A DNA stretch of 64,000 nucleotides from Osedax fenrisi (taxonomy: Eukaryota; Annelida; Polychaeta; Sabellida; Siboglinidae): NCBI GenBank assembly GCA_964019155.1, contig OZ025239.1, positions 4,104,545 through 4,168,544 of the forward strand. Reading direction: 5' to 3'. The first letter of the stretch is position 1. Every line of letters starts with the position of its first letter. Position numbers and translations under genes: made by a program. The notes under the pieces were generated by a model. The model worked only from the letters and a program-made list of their open reading frames with translations. It did not search any database and was not told the origin of the DNA. Positions 47,411-64,000 of the stretch are shown here, piece after piece.

Positions 47411-48138
47411 TTATTGGTTGAAGAGATTATAAAATATATTCCTGCGACGGACATGTTAATAAGAAAGTTAAGCAGCGATAAATAAAAATAAAATTGAAAT
47501 AATGATTTTAATTGCAATAGATATTCTTTTTAAATATCTATTACTATTTTATATAAATATAAAACTGGATAATTTATATATATATATATATATATATATA
47601 ATATCTAGATTACGAGATAATCTTTCGTATACTCTCCTTTGAGCAGAAAAAAATGTTGAAATATTAAAAAAAAATTTTTAAATATTAAATATTAAAAATG
47701 TGAGATTTTTTATAAAGATTTTTTGAAATATTTTGAAATATTAAAAAAAAATATCTTTTATTAGTATAACTGGACAACTTATTGAATTCTACAATAGAAG
47801 TCATATTGTAGTTTTTGTTAATTTTTATTAGAACACAAGTTATGATCAAAAATGTATCATATATGAAATATATATATATGAACATGCACAAATAATGCAT
47901 GGATAATAAATATTTGTTGGTCTGTTGATGATACTATTTCTGAGGCGATTAGGTGATTTCATAATGACGGATATCTTAGAATCACTGTTATAATTACGTA
48001 ATAGTTATTCATCATGTGATATGGGCGTATTATATATAAGTATTAATATAAGATTATAATAATTATAAATATAATATAGTTATTATTACACATTATAATG
48101 TATGTATGCATATACAAGGCACATTGTGCATATATATT

Positions 48139-48185
<47 letters not shown>

Positions 48186-48188
<3 letters not shown>

Positions 48189-48323
48189 TATATATCACTA
48201 GTAAACCAATATGTCCCAGTATATGGGTATTGTCGTATCTTCATGTATATCTTCAGGTATCCACCATTACTGTGGTCTAGTAGATCTGTAACCTTCTCGT
48301 TGTAAATCTCCATGTATCTTACG
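48186..48323 (-). pseudogene. Kinesin fragment, array copy 5
   Basis: Intermediate variant: YLKIYMKIRQYPYTGTYWF. Confidence 0.75.
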
Positions 48324-48370
48324 TAAGTCGTACGTATGTGCCTTTATAATATTTATTGAAATCTCATATA

Positions 48371-48415
<45 letters not shown>

Positions 48416-48782
48416 TATAAAGTTTTAACATAGAAAATGTATGACTATAGTCATATATATATATGTGTGTAAGTCTTAAGGATCTGGCGAATTCGCTAGA
48501 TCTTTAAGACTTACACACACGTTAACGTGAGAACCTATTTCAAAAATATAAATAGTTGTATGTAACATATACCATTACATATACGTTATAACATAATTGT
48601 TCAACGTGATATTAATTATATAAGAAGTATAAGTATAATGACGGAAACCGGTAAATGATACAGGATTATGGTGTTGCCTGCAAGCTATGTATAGACATTC
48701 CGACAACAATGCGGCAATGGGTAAAAGGTAGAATTATTAAAATGCGTTATATCGTTATTAAAATAATTAATATATACATGTA

Positions 48783-48813
<31 letters not shown>

Positions 48814-48961
48814 GATATTATATATATAATGTGTAAGTATAATATACACATATGTAAGTCTTATATAATATAAGGATAAGGATAATTTATTATTGCAAAA
48901 AAATATCTTTATTATTACATATAATAATTAATGTATGCATATATAATGCACATTGTGCATA

Positions 48962-49009
<48 letters not shown>

Positions 49010-49276
49010 TATATGTGTATTTGTATATTGTATACAAAAATGCACAATGTGCATTGTATATGCATACATACATTATTATATGTAATAATAAATATATTAT
49101 ATTTTATAATTATTATATATTGATATATCAAAATAGTAGTATACTACTATACTATACTATATGCTATAGCATATATACAGATATGTGTAAATAAATGCTT
49201 AATATTATACAAATTGTATATAAATAATTATATAATACTATTTCTATTATAAATATATAAGTAATAATATATAATA

Positions 49277-49313
<37 letters not shown>

Positions 49314-49499
49314 ATTAAATATATCTATTAAATAAATATATATATTTATATATATATATATATATATATATAAGTATAATACGTATATAACTAATTATAG
49401 AATACCATTTGTATTATAAATGTATAGTTGATAATATATTGGAAATAGATATAAGAAAAAAATTATATATATATTATAAAAAATTATTTATATTTTATT

Positions 49500-49565
<66 letters not shown>

Positions 49566-49573
49566 AATAAATA

Positions 49574-49723
49574 AACATGTGCATTTACCAATATACCTTC
49601 GGGTCCAAGCAATTCTATGAACATATTCTTCAATACATTTTGGCATATCGTAGTTTACAACATGCTGAACTTTCCGTGACTTATTTAATCAACGTGTTGC
49701 AATAGAGGTATATATATATTATA

Positions 49724-49774
<51 letters not shown>

Positions 49775-49840
49775 TAACCTATCAGAGCATTTTTCTAGTA
49801 ATTGTTGGTGTCTAGATCTATTCGGAGAAAGATACATATT
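49574..49840 (-). pseudogene. DEAD-box helicase fragment, array copy 6
   Basis: Same fragment; longest (AT)n interruption among the copies (about 49733-49770). Confidence 0.8.
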
Positions 49841-49999
49841 ATTAAAATGAAATATATTATAAAGTGAAGTCTACAGATATGACGATTAACGTACTATACA
49901 TTTATATTGAAGTTAATTACATTTAATTCATTTCAATATAAATGTATATTATATTAATCGTCATATCTGTAGACTTCACTTTATAAAAAGTATATATAT

Positions 50000-50087
<88 letters not shown>

Positions 50088-50487
50088 GCAAATTATAAAA
50101 CAATGCATGGATATTAAATATTGATTGGTCTATTGATGATACTATTTCTGAGGCGATTTGGTGACTTCACAATGACGGATAGCCTAGAATAACTGTTATA
50201 ATGTTCCAACTGGTCATTTCTAAGATCACCTCTATATAGGGTTATCTAAAGAATAGGGTTAACCGAAAATTTAGATATTATACCATATATATATAGATAG
50301 TTAAATAGTTAAATAGTTATATATTCTTCATGCAATTTGGTTTACATTATACTGATAGAAACATTAAATTATATATATATATATATTTATAAATATATAT
50401 ATATTCCTAAATATAATGTTATGAAATTAATAAAACCTATAAAACACACACATTTGTTATAACTGTTGTATACAATAGTTATAACAA

Positions 50488-50525
<38 letters not shown>

Positions 50526-50708
50526 TAAAAATGAATATTATTATGTATCGGAGTTATTTCTAATGAAATACAGTGCTATTATTATTAGTATATATATATA
50601 CTAATAATAATAGCACTATATATATATAATATATATGAAAATATATATTTCACAAAGTATACTTGGGAAGTGATGAGACAAGTAACTGCAGTTATGTTCT
50701 GACGACGA

Positions 50709-50921
50709 TTATATACTTAGAGATTGTCCGTTCTTTGTAGTTATAGAGAAGTACTCCGCTTGTATATGTGTCTTGTTCCACATGGGGTATGGTGATCCTA
50801 AGCGGACGACATCCACGCGATAGTTATGGACGGCCATATCATGTTCATGTATCGTCAGGTTATAGCCTATATATACCTCGCGAGGTATACATATTGTTCT
50901 CCGGACATCAACAATAATCCA
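50709..50921 (-). other. Unidentified 70-codon open frame, array copy 6
   Basis: Open over 213 bp; THEHDMAV replaces the usual HDNDIAV region, through in-frame substitutions only. Confidence 0.5.
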
Positions 50922-51082
50922 TTAGTGGTTGAAGAGATTATAAAATATATTCCTGCGACGGACATGTTAATAAGAAAGTTAAGCAGCGATAAATAAAAAT
51001 AAAATTGAAATAATGATTTTAATTGCAATAGATATTCTTTTTAAATATCTATTACTATTTTATATAAATATAAAACTGGATA

Positions 51083-51121
<39 letters not shown>

Positions 51122-51651
51122 CTAGATTACGAGATAATCTTTCGTATACTCTCCTTTGAGCAGAAAAAAAATGTTGAAATATTTAAAAAAAAAATTTAAA
51201 ATATTATAAATAAAAAATGTGAGATTTTTTATAAAGATTTTTTGAAATATTTTGAAATATTAAAAAAAAAATATCTTTTATTATTATCACTGGACAACTT
51301 ATTGAATTCCACAATAGAAGTCATATTGTAGTTTTTGTTAATTTTTATTAGAACACAAGTTATGATCAAAAATGTATCATATATGAAATATATATATATG
51401 AACATGCACATATAATGCATGGATAATAAATATTTGTTGGTCTGTTGATGCATCATGATACTATTTCTGAGGCGATTAGGTGATTTCATAATGACTGATA
51501 TCTTAGAATCACTGTTATAATTACGTAATAGTTATTCATCACGTGATATGGGCGTATTAAATATAAGTGTTAATATAAGATTATAATAATCATAAATATA
51601 ATATAGTTATTATTACACATTATAATGTATGTATGCATATACAATGCACAT

Positions 51652-51689
<38 letters not shown>

Positions 51690-51693
<4 letters not shown>

Positions 51694-51830
51694 TATATAT
51701 CGCTAGTAAGCCAATATGTCCCAGTATCTATAGGTATTGTCGTATCTTCATGTATATCTTCAGGTATCCACCATTACTGTGGTCTAGTAGATCTGTAACC
51801 TTCTCGTTGTAAATCTCCATGTAGCTTACG
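51690..51830 (-). pseudogene. Kinesin fragment, array copy 6
   Basis: Begins VSYMEIYNEKV, the canonical kinesin form, but an indel changes RQYPDTG to RQYL and a stop. Confidence 0.75.
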
Positions 51831-52258
51831 TAAGTCGTACGTATGTGCCTTTATAATCTTTATTGAAATCTCATATATATATATATGTATATATATATAT
51901 TCTATAAAGTTTTAACATAGAAAATGTATGACTATATGTGTGTGTAAGTCTTAAGGATCTGGCGAATTCGCTAGATCTTTAAGACTTACACACACGTTAA
52001 CGTGAGAACCTATTTCAAAAATATAAATAGTTGTATGTAACATATACCATTAAATATACGCTATAACATAATTGTTCAACGTGATATTAATTATATAAGA
52101 AGTATAAGTATAATGACGGAAACCGGTAAATGATACAGGATTATGGTGTTGCCTGCAAGCTATATATAGACATTCCGACAACAATGCGGAAATGGGTAAA
52201 AGGTAGAATTATTAAAATGCGTTATATCGTTATTAAAATAATTAATATATACATGTAA

Positions 52259-52289
<31 letters not shown>

Positions 52290-52402
52290 AATGATATTAT
52301 ATATATAATGTGTAAGTATAATATACACATATGTAAGTCTTATATAATATATTTATTATTACATATAATAATTAATGTATGCATATACAATGCACATTGT
52401 GC

Positions 52403-52482
<80 letters not shown>

Positions 52483-52888
52483 TTGTATATTGTATACAAA
52501 AATGCAAAATGTGCATTGTATATGCATACATACATTATTATATGTAATAATAAATATATTATATTTTATAATTATTATATATTGATATATCAAAATAGTA
52601 GTAGCATATATACAGATATATGTAAATGAATGCTTAATATTATCAAATTGTAGATAAATATTATATAATACTATTTGTATTATAAATATATAGTTAATAA
52701 TATATAGGAAATATATATAAGAAAAAAATTATATATATATTATAAAAAAATATATATATTTTATTAAAATAGTAGTAGCATATATATAGATATGTATAAA
52801 TGAATGCATAATATTATACAAATTGTATATAAATAATTATATAATACTATTTGTATTATAAATATATAAGTAATAATATATAAGAAAA

Positions 52889-52922
<34 letters not shown>

Positions 52923-53050
52923 AAGTATAATATGTATATAAATAATTATAGAATACCATTTGTATTATAAATGTATAGTTAATAATATATAGGAAATAGA
53001 TATAAGAAAAAAATTATATATATATTATAAACAATTATTTATATTTTATT

Positions 53051-53112
<62 letters not shown>

Positions 53113-53120
53113 AATAAATA

Positions 53121-53270
53121 AACATGTGCATTTACCAATATACCTTCGGGTCCAAGCAATTCTATGAACATATTCTTCAATACATTTTGGCATATCGTAG
53201 TTTACAACATGCTGAACTTTCCGTGACTTATTTAATCAACGTGTTGCAATAGAGGTATATATATATTATA

Positions 53271-53302
<32 letters not shown>

Positions 53303-53371
53303 GAGTAACCTATCAGAGCATTTTTCTAGTAATTGTTGGTGTCTAGATCTATTCGGAGAAAGATACATATT
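53121..53371 (-). pseudogene. DEAD-box helicase fragment, array copy 7
   Basis: Same motif VI text and TGA as the other copies. Confidence 0.8.
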
Positions 53372-53530
53372 ATTAAAATGAAATATATTATAAAGTGAAG
53401 TCTACAGATATGACGATTAACGTACTATACATTTATATTGAAGTTAATTACATTTAATTCACTTCAATATAAATGTATATTATATTAATCGTCATATCTG
53501 TAGACTTCACTTTATAAAAAGTATATATAT

Positions 53531-53636
<106 letters not shown>

Positions 53637-54039
53637 GCAAATTATAAAACAATGCATGGATATTAAATATTGATTGGTCTATTGATGATACTATTTCTGA
53701 GGCGATTTGGTGACTTCACAATGACGGATAGCCTAGAATAACTGTTATAATGTTCCAACTGGTCATTTCTAAGATCACCTCTATATAGGGTTATCTAAAG
53801 AATAGGGTTAACCGAAAATTTAGATATTATACCATATATATATAGATAGTTAAATAGTTAAATAGTTATATATTCTTCATGCAATTTGGTTTACATTATA
53901 CTGATAGAAACATTAAATTATATATATATATATATATTTATAAATATATATATATTCCTAAATATAATGTTATGAAATTAATAAAACCTATAAAACACAC
54001 ACATTTGTTATAACTGTTGTATACAATAGTTATAACAAA

Positions 54040-54076
<37 letters not shown>

Positions 54077-54255
54077 TAAAAATGAATATTATTATGTATC
54101 GGAGTTATTTCTAATGAAATACAGTGCTATTATTATTAGTATATATATACTAATAATAATAGCACTATATATATAATATATATGAAAATATATATTTCAC
54201 AAAGTATACTTGGGAAGTGATGAGACAAGTAACTGCAGTTATGTTCTGACGACGA

Positions 54256-54468
54256 TTATATACTTAGAGATTGTCCGTTCTTTGTAGTTATAGAGAAGTA
54301 CTCCGCTTGTATATGTGTCTTGTTCCACACGGGGTATGGTGATCCTAAGCGGACGACATCCACGCGATAGTTATGGACGGCAATATCATTGTCATGTATC
54401 GTCAGGTTATAGACTATATATACCTCGCGAAGTATAAATATTGTTCTCCGGACATCAACAATAATCCA
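54256..54468 (-). other. Unidentified 70-codon open frame, array copy 7
   Basis: Open over 213 bp; FILREVYIVYN replaces FIPREVYIGYN and PVWN replaces PMWN. Confidence 0.5.
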
Positions 54469-54629
54469 TTAGTGGTTGAAGAGATTATAAAATATATTCC
54501 TGCGACGGACATGTTAATAAGAAAGTTAAGCAGCGATAAATAAAAATAAAATTGAAATAATGATTTTAATTGCAATAGATATTCTTTTTAAATATCTATT
54601 ACTATTTTATATAAATATAAAACTGGATA

Positions 54630-54666
<37 letters not shown>

Positions 54667-55196
54667 CTAGATTACGAGATAATCTTTCGTATACTCTCCT
54701 TTGAGCAGAAAAAAAATGTTGAAATATTTAAAAAAAAAATTTAAAATATTATAAATAAAAAATGTGAGATTTTTTATAAAGATTTTTTGAAATATTTTGA
54801 AATATTAAAAAAAAAATATCTTTTATTATTATCACTGGACAACTTATTGAATTCCACAATAGAAGTCATATTGTAGTTTTTGTTAATTTTTATTAGAACA
54901 CAAGTTATGATCAAAAATGTATCATATATGAAATATATATATATGAACATGCACATATAATGCATGGATAATAAATATTTGTTGGTCTGTTGATGCATCA
55001 TGATACTATTTCTGAGGCGATTAGGTGATTTCATAATGACTGATATCTTAGAATCACTGTTATAATTACGTAATAGTTATTCATCACGTGATATGGGCGT
55101 ATTAAATATAAGTGTTAATATAAGATTATAATAATCATAAATATAATATAGTTATTATTACACATTATAATGTATGTATGCATATACAATGCACAT

Positions 55197-55238
<42 letters not shown>

Positions 55239-55242
<4 letters not shown>

Positions 55243-55379
55243 TATATATCGCTAGTAAGCCAATATGTCCCAGTATCTATAGGTATTGTCGTATCTTCAT
55301 GTATATCTTCAGGTATCCACCATTACTGTGGTCTAGTAGATCTGTAACCTTCTCGTTGTAAATCTCCATGTAGCTTACG
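55239..55379 (-). pseudogene. Kinesin fragment, array copy 7
   Basis: Same as copy 6: VSYMEIYNEKV start, then stop after RQYL. Confidence 0.75.
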
Positions 55380-55959
55380 TAAGTCGTACGTATGTGCCTT
55401 TATAATCTTTATTGAAATCTCATATATATATGTATATATATATATTCTATAAAGTTTTAACATAGAAAATGTATGACTATATGTGTGTGTAAGTCTTAAG
55501 GATCTGGCGAATTCGCTAGATCTTTAAGACTTACACACACGTTAACGTGAGAACCTATTTCAAAAATATAAATAGTTGTATGTAACATATACCATTAAAT
55601 ATACGCTATAACATAATTGTTCAACGTGATATTAATTATATAAGAAGTATAAGTATAATGACGGAAACCGGTAAATGATACAGGATTATGGTGTTGCCTG
55701 CAAGCTATATATAGACATTCCGACAACAATGCGGAAATGGGTAAAAGGTAGAATTATTAAAATGCGTTATATCGTTATTAAAATAATTAATATATACATG
55801 TAAATATATACATATATATATATATATATAAATGATATTATATATATAATGTGTAAGTATAATATACACATATGTAAGTCTTATATAATATATTTATTAT
55901 TACATATACTAATTAATGTATGCATATACAATGCACATTGTGCATATATATATATACAT

Positions 55960-56021
<62 letters not shown>

Positions 56022-56428
56022 TTGTATATTGTATACAAAAATGCAAAATGTGCATTGTATATGCATACATACATTATTATATGTAATAATAAATATATTA
56101 TATTTTATAATTATTATATATTGATATATCAAAATAGTAGTAGCATATATACAGATATGTGTAAATGAATGCTTAATATTATCAAATTGTAGATAAATAT
56201 TATATAATACTATTTGTATTATAAATATATAGTTAATAATATATAGGAAATATATATAAGAAAAAAATTATATATATATTATAAAAAAATATATATATTT
56301 TATTAAAATAGTAGTAGCATATATATAGATATGTATAAATGAATGCATAATATTATACAAATTGTATATAAATAATTATATAATACTATTTGTATTATAA
56401 ATATATAAGTAATAATATATAAGAAAAG

Positions 56429-56459
<31 letters not shown>

Positions 56460-56587
56460 AAGTATAATATGTATATAAATAATTATAGAATACCATTTGT
56501 ATTATAAATGTATAGTTAATAATATATAGGAAATAGATATAAGAAAAAAATTATATATATATTATAAACAATTATTTATATTTTATT

Positions 56588-56639
<52 letters not shown>

Positions 56640-56647
56640 AATAAATA

Positions 56648-56797
56648 AACATGTGCATTTACCAATATACCTTCGGGTCCAAGCAATTCTATGAACATAT
56701 TCTTCAATACATTTTGGCATATCGTAGTTTACAACATGCTGAACTTTCCGTGACTTATTTAATCAACGTGTTGCAATAGAGGTATATATATATTATA

Positions 56798-56829
<32 letters not shown>

Positions 56830-56899
56830 GAGTAACCTATCAGAGCATTTTTCTAGTAATTGTTGGTGTCTAGATCTATTCGGAGAAAGATACATATTA
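56648..56899 (-). pseudogene. DEAD-box helicase fragment, array copy 8
   Basis: Same motif VI text and TGA as the other copies. Confidence 0.8.
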
Positions 56900-57092
56900 T
56901 TAAAATGAAATATATTATAAAGTGAAGTCTACAGATATGACGATTAACGTATACGTTAATTAGTATACTTTTAATTTATTAGTATACTATACATTTATAT
57001 TGAAGTTAATTACATTTAATTCACTTCAATATAAATGTATATTATATTAATCGTCATATCTGTAGACTTCACTTTATAAAAAGTATATATAT

Positions 57093-57230
<138 letters not shown>

Positions 57231-57843
57231 GCAAATTATAAAACAATGCATGGATATTAAATATTGATTGGTCTATTGATGATACTATTTCTGAGGCGAT
57301 TTGGTGACTTCACAATGACGGATAGCCTAGAATAACTGTTATAATGTTCCAACTGGTCATTTCTAAGATCACCTCTATATAGGGTTATCTAAAGAATAGG
57401 GTTAACCGAAAATTTAGATATTATACCATATATATATAGATAGTTAAATAGTTAAATAGTTATATATTCTTCATGCAATTTGGTTTACATTATACTGATA
57501 GAAACATTAAATTATATATATATATATATTTATAAATATATATATATTCCTAAATATAATGTTATGAAATTAATAAAACCTATAAAACACACACATTTGT
57601 TATAACTGTTGTATACAATAGTTATAACAAATGTGTATATATATATATATATATATATCATAAAAATGAATATTATTATGTATCGGAGTTATTTCTAATG
57701 AAATACAGTGCTATTATTATTAGTATATATATATACTAATAATAATAGCACTATATATATATAATATATATGAAAATATATATTTCACAAAGTATACTTG
57801 GGAAGTGATGAGACAAGTAACTGCAGTTATGTTCTGACGACGA

Positions 57844-58056
57844 TTATATACTTAGAGATTGTCCGTTCTTTGTAGTTATAGAGAAGTACTCCGCTTGTAT
57901 ATGTGTCTTGTTCCACATGGGGTATGGTGATCCTAAGCGGACGACATCCACGCGATAGTTATGGACGGCAATATCATTGTCATGTATCGTCAGGTTATAG
58001 CCTATATATACCTCGCGAGGTATACATATTGTTCTCCGGACATCAACAGTAATCCA
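57844..58056 (-). other. Unidentified 70-codon open frame, array copy 8
   Basis: Identical by eye to copy 4, 14.1 kb upstream. Confidence 0.5.
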
Positions 58057-58217
58057 TTATTGGTTGAAGAGATTATAAAATATATTCCTGCGACGGACAT
58101 GTTAATAAGAAAGTTAAGCAGCGATAAATAAAAATAAAATTGAAATAATGATTTTAATTGCAATAGATATTCTTTTTAAATATCTATTACTATTTTATAT
58201 AAATATAAAACTGGATA

Positions 58218-58264
<47 letters not shown>

Positions 58265-58801
58265 CTAGATTACGAGATAATCTTTCGTATACTCTCCTTT
58301 GAGCAGAAAAAAAATGTTGAAATATTTAAAAAAAAAATTTAAAATATTATAAATAAAAAATGTGAGATTTTTTATAAAGATTTTTTGAAATATTTTGAAA
58401 TATTAAAAAAAAAATATCTTTTATTATTATCACTGGACAACTTATTGAATTCCACAATAGAAGTCATATTGTAGTTTTTGTTAATTTTTATTAGAACACA
58501 AGTTATGATCAAAAATGTATCATATATGAAATATATATATATGAACATGCACAAATAATGCATGGATAATAAATATTTGTTGGTCTGTTGATGATACTAT
58601 TTCTGAGGCGATTAGGTGATTTCATAATGACGGATATCTTAGAATCACTGTTATAATTACGTAATAGTTATTCATCATGTGATATGGGCGTATTATATAT
58701 AAGTATTAATATAAGATTATAATAATTATAAATATAATATAGTTATTATTACACATTATAATGTATGTATGCATATACAATGCACATTGTGCATATATAT
58801 T

Positions 58802-58853
<52 letters not shown>

Positions 58854-58988
58854 TATATATCACTAGTAAACCAATATGTCCCAGTATATGGGTATTGTCG
58901 TATCTTCATGTATATCTTCATGTATCCACCATTACTGTGGTCTAGTAGATCTGTAACCTTCTCGTTGTAAATCTCCATGTATCTTACG
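58854..58988 (-). pseudogene. Kinesin fragment, array copy 8
   Basis: Same variant as copies 3 and 4. Confidence 0.75.
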
Positions 58989-59035
58989 TAAGTCGTACGT
59001 ATGTGCCTTTATAATATTTATTGAAATCTCATATA

Positions 59036-59072
<37 letters not shown>

Positions 59073-59603
59073 TATAAAGTTTTAACATAGAAAATGTATG
59101 ACTATATGTGTGTGTAAGTCTTAAGGATCTGGCGAATTCGCTAGATCCTTAAGACTTACACACACGTTAACGTGAAAACCTATTTCAAAAATATAAATAG
59201 TTGTATGTAACATATACCATTAAATATACGTTATAACATAATTGTTCAACGTGATATTAATTGTATAAGAAGTATAAGTATAATGACGGAAACCGGTAAA
59301 TGATACAGGATTATGGTGTTGCCTGCAAGCTATGTATAGACATTCCGACAACAATGCGGCAATGGGTAAAAGGTAGAATTATTAAAATGCGTTATATCGT
59401 TATTAAAATAATTAATATATACATGTAAATATATATATATATATATATATATAAATGATATTATATATATAATGTGTAAGTATAATATACACATATGTAA
59501 GTCTTATATAATATAAGGATAAGGATTATTTTATTATTGCAAAAAAATATCTTTATTATTACATATAATAATTAATGTATGCATATATAATGCACATTGT
59601 GCA

Positions 59604-59652
<49 letters not shown>

Positions 59653-60119
59653 ATTTGTATATTGTATACAAAAATGCACAATGTGCATTGTATATGCATA
59701 CATACATTATTATATGTAATAATAAATATATTATATTTTATAATTATTATATATTGATATATCAAAATAGTATTATACTACTATACTATACTATATGCTA
59801 TAGCATATATACAGATATGTGTAAATGAATGCTTAATATTATACAAATTGTATATAAATAATTATATAATACTATTTCTATTATAAATATATAAGTAATA
59901 ATATATAATAAAAATATATATATATATATATATCTATTAAATATATCTATTAAATAAATATATATATTTATATATATATATATATATATATAAGTATAAT
60001 ACGTATATAACTAATTATAGAATACCATTTGTATTATAAATGTATAGTTGATAATATATTGGAAATAGATATAAGAAAAAAATTATATATATATTATAAA
60101 AAATTATTTATATTTTATT

Positions 60120-60167
<48 letters not shown>

Positions 60168-60175
60168 AATAAATA

Positions 60176-60325
60176 AACATGTGCATTTACCAATATACCT
60201 TCGGGTCCAAGCAATTCTATGAACATATTCTTCAATACATTTTGGCATATCGTAGTTTACAACATGCTGAACTTTCCGTGACTTATTTAATCAACGTGTT
60301 GCAATAGAGGTATATATATATTATA

Positions 60326-60357
<32 letters not shown>

Positions 60358-60426
60358 GAGTAACCTATCAGAGCATTTTTCTAGTAATTGTTGGTGTCTA
60401 GATCTATTCGGAGAAAGATACATATT
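60176..60426 (-). pseudogene. DEAD-box helicase fragment, array copy 9
   Basis: Same motif VI text and TGA as the other copies. Confidence 0.8.
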
Positions 60427-60587
60427 ATTAAAATGAAATATATTATAAAGTGAAGTCTACAGATATGACGATTAACGTACTATACATTTATATTGAAGTT
60501 AATTACATTTAATTCATTTCAATATAAATGTATATTATATTAATCGTCATATCTGTAGACTTCACTTTATAAAAAGTATATATATAT

Positions 60588-60667
<80 letters not shown>

Positions 60668-61067
60668 GCAAATTATAAAACAATGCATGGATATTAAATA
60701 TTGATTGGTCTATTGATGATACTATTTCTGAGGCGATTTGGTGACTTCACAATGACGGATAGCCTAGAATAACTGTTATAATGTTCCAACTGATCATTTC
60801 TAAGATCACCTCTATATAGGGTTATCTAAAGAATAGGGTTAACCGAAAATTTAGATATTATACCATATATATATAGATAGTTAAATAGTTAAATAGTTAT
60901 ATATTCTTCATGCAATTTGGTTTACATTATACTGATAGAAACATTAAATTATATATATATATATATTTATAAATATATATATATTCCTAAATATAATGTT
61001 ATGAAATTAATAAAACCTATAAAACACACACATTTGTTATAACTGTTGTATACAATAGTTATAACAA

Positions 61068-61109
<42 letters not shown>

Positions 61110-61292
61110 TAAAAATGAATATTATTATGTATCGGAGTTATTTCTAATGAAATACAGTGCTATTATTATTAGTATATATATATACTAATAATAATAGCAC
61201 TATATATATATAATATATATGAAAATATATATTTCACAAAGTATACTTGGGAAGTGATGAGACAAGTAACTGCAGTTATGTTCTGACGACGA

Positions 61293-61505
61293 TTATATAC
61301 TTAGAGATTGTCCGTTCTTTGTAGTTATAGAGAAGTACTCCGCTTGTATATGTGTCTTGTTCCACATGGGGTATGGTGATCCTAAGCGGACGACATCCAC
61401 GCGATAGTTCTGGACTGCAATATCATTGTCATGTATCGTCAGGTTATAGCCTATATATACCTCGCGAGGTATACATATTGTTCTCCGGACATCAACAGTA
61501 ATCCA
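61293..61505 (-). other. Unidentified 70-codon open frame, array copy 9
   Basis: Same AVQNYR variant as copy 5, 14.1 kb upstream. Confidence 0.5.
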
Positions 61506-62249
61506 TTATTGGTTGAAGAGATTATAAAATATATTCCTGCGACGGACATGTTAATAAGAAAGTTAAGCAGCGATAAATAAAAATAAAATTGAAATAATGA
61601 TTTTAATTGCAATAGATATTCTTTTTAAATATCTATTACTATTTTATATAAATATAAAACTGGATAATTTATATATATATATATATAATATCTAGATTAC
61701 GAGATAATCTTTCGTATACTCTCCTTTGAGCAGAAAAAAAATGTTGAAATATTTAAAAAAAAAATTTAAAATATTAAATATTAAAAATGTGAGATTTTTT
61801 ATAAAGATTTTTTGAAATATTTTGAAATATTAAAAAAAAAATATCTTTTATTAGTATCACTGGACAACTTATTGAATTCCACAATAGAAGTCATATTGTA
61901 GTTTTTGTTAATTTTTATTAGAACACAAGTTATGATCAAAAATGTATCATATATGAAATATATATATATGAACATGCACAAATAATGCATGGATAATAAA
62001 TATTTTTTGGTCTGTTGATGCATCATGATACTATTTCTGAGGCGATTAGGTGATTTCATAATGACTGATATCTTAGAATCACTGTTATAATTACGTAATA
62101 GTTATTCATCACGTGATATGGGCGTATTAAATATAAGTGTTAATATAAGATTATAATAATTATAAGTATAATATAGTTATTATTACACATTATAATGTAT
62201 GTATGCATATACAATGCACATTGTGCATATATATATATATATATATATA

Positions 62250-62390
62250 TAAGTATATATCGCTAGTAAGCCAATATGTCCCAGTATCTATAGGTAGTAT
62301 CGTACCTTCATGTATATCTTCAGGTATCCACCATTACTGTGGTCTAGTAGATCTGTAACCTTCTCGTTGTAAATCTCCATGTAGCTTACG
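62250..62390 (-). pseudogene. Kinesin fragment, array copy 9
   Basis: VSYMEIYNEKV start and MKVRYYL then stop; the KVR form is closer to canonical kinesin than KIR. Confidence 0.75.
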
Positions 62391-62432
62391 TAAGTCGTAC
62401 GCATGTGCCTTTATAATATTTATTGAAATCTC

Positions 62433-62542
<110 letters not shown>

Positions 62543-62577
62543 TATAAAGTTTTAACATAGAAAATGTATGACTATAG

Positions 62578-62619
<42 letters not shown>

Positions 62620-62628
62620 AAGTCTTAA

Positions 62629-64000
<1,372 letters not shown>

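Larger units (their letters stand above)
45027..48479. repeat. Array unit 5
   Basis: 3453 bp, the shortest. Carries GTTCTGGACTGCAATATC at 47312, seen again only at 61406. Confidence 0.9.
48480..51954. repeat. Array unit 6
   Basis: 3475 bp. Its last quarter changes to the variant with GATGCATCATGATAC (51448), shared with units 7 and 9, so a recombination junction between subtypes lies within it. Confidence 0.85.

Overview
The window is very AT-rich eukaryotic, almost certainly metazoan, nuclear DNA. It has spliced-exon-like fragments, APE-type non-LTR retrotransposons, a Ty3/gypsy integrase remnant, tRNA-derived SINEs, hAT-like and TA-flanked MITEs, and hundreds of (AT)n tracts. The mix of elements suits an AT-rich invertebrate such as a cnidarian, but I cannot fix the species. 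No complete ordinary host gene is visible; most coding sequence is transposon or captured gene fragments.

Layout. 0-5 kb: one spliced-looking host exon, then a hAT-like element (235-4922) with an RTE-type LINE nested inside it (968-4078, 10-bp target duplication). 5-11 kb: AT-rich DNA with two or three candidate exons, a 380-bp tandem duplication, and a decayed LINE reverse transcriptase beside an AGT microsatellite. 11-20 kb: four TA-flanked MITEs that share GGGGA-type ends but differ inside, a tRNA-derived SINE, and three minus-strand genes or gene relics for small Lys/Arg/Ser-rich proteins. 20-26 kb: a SINE-like unit, a Ty3/gypsy integrase relic, a fifth GGGGA MITE and a 1.1-kb CACTG-ended element built of repeated AGAAAACTCTTTT motifs.

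26-64 kb: a tandem array of about ten 3.45-3.6 kb units that runs off the window end. Its first unit is split by a nearly complete CR1/L2/Jockey-type LINE (about 26716-31466: ORF1, and ORF2 broken by one frameshift). Each full unit carries, on the minus strand, a fragment of a Vasa/DDX3-like DEAD-box helicase (motifs V-VI, stop codon shared by all copies), a fragment of a kinesin motor domain (YMEIYNEKV motif), and an unidentified 70-codon open frame that is exactly 213 bp in all nine copies. Units also contain four long hairpins or palindromes, a 101-bp internal duplication and variable (AT)n tracts. Shared private variants about 14.1 kb apart point to block duplication of roughly four units. 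This gene-fragment-bearing macrosatellite is the most unusual object in the window.
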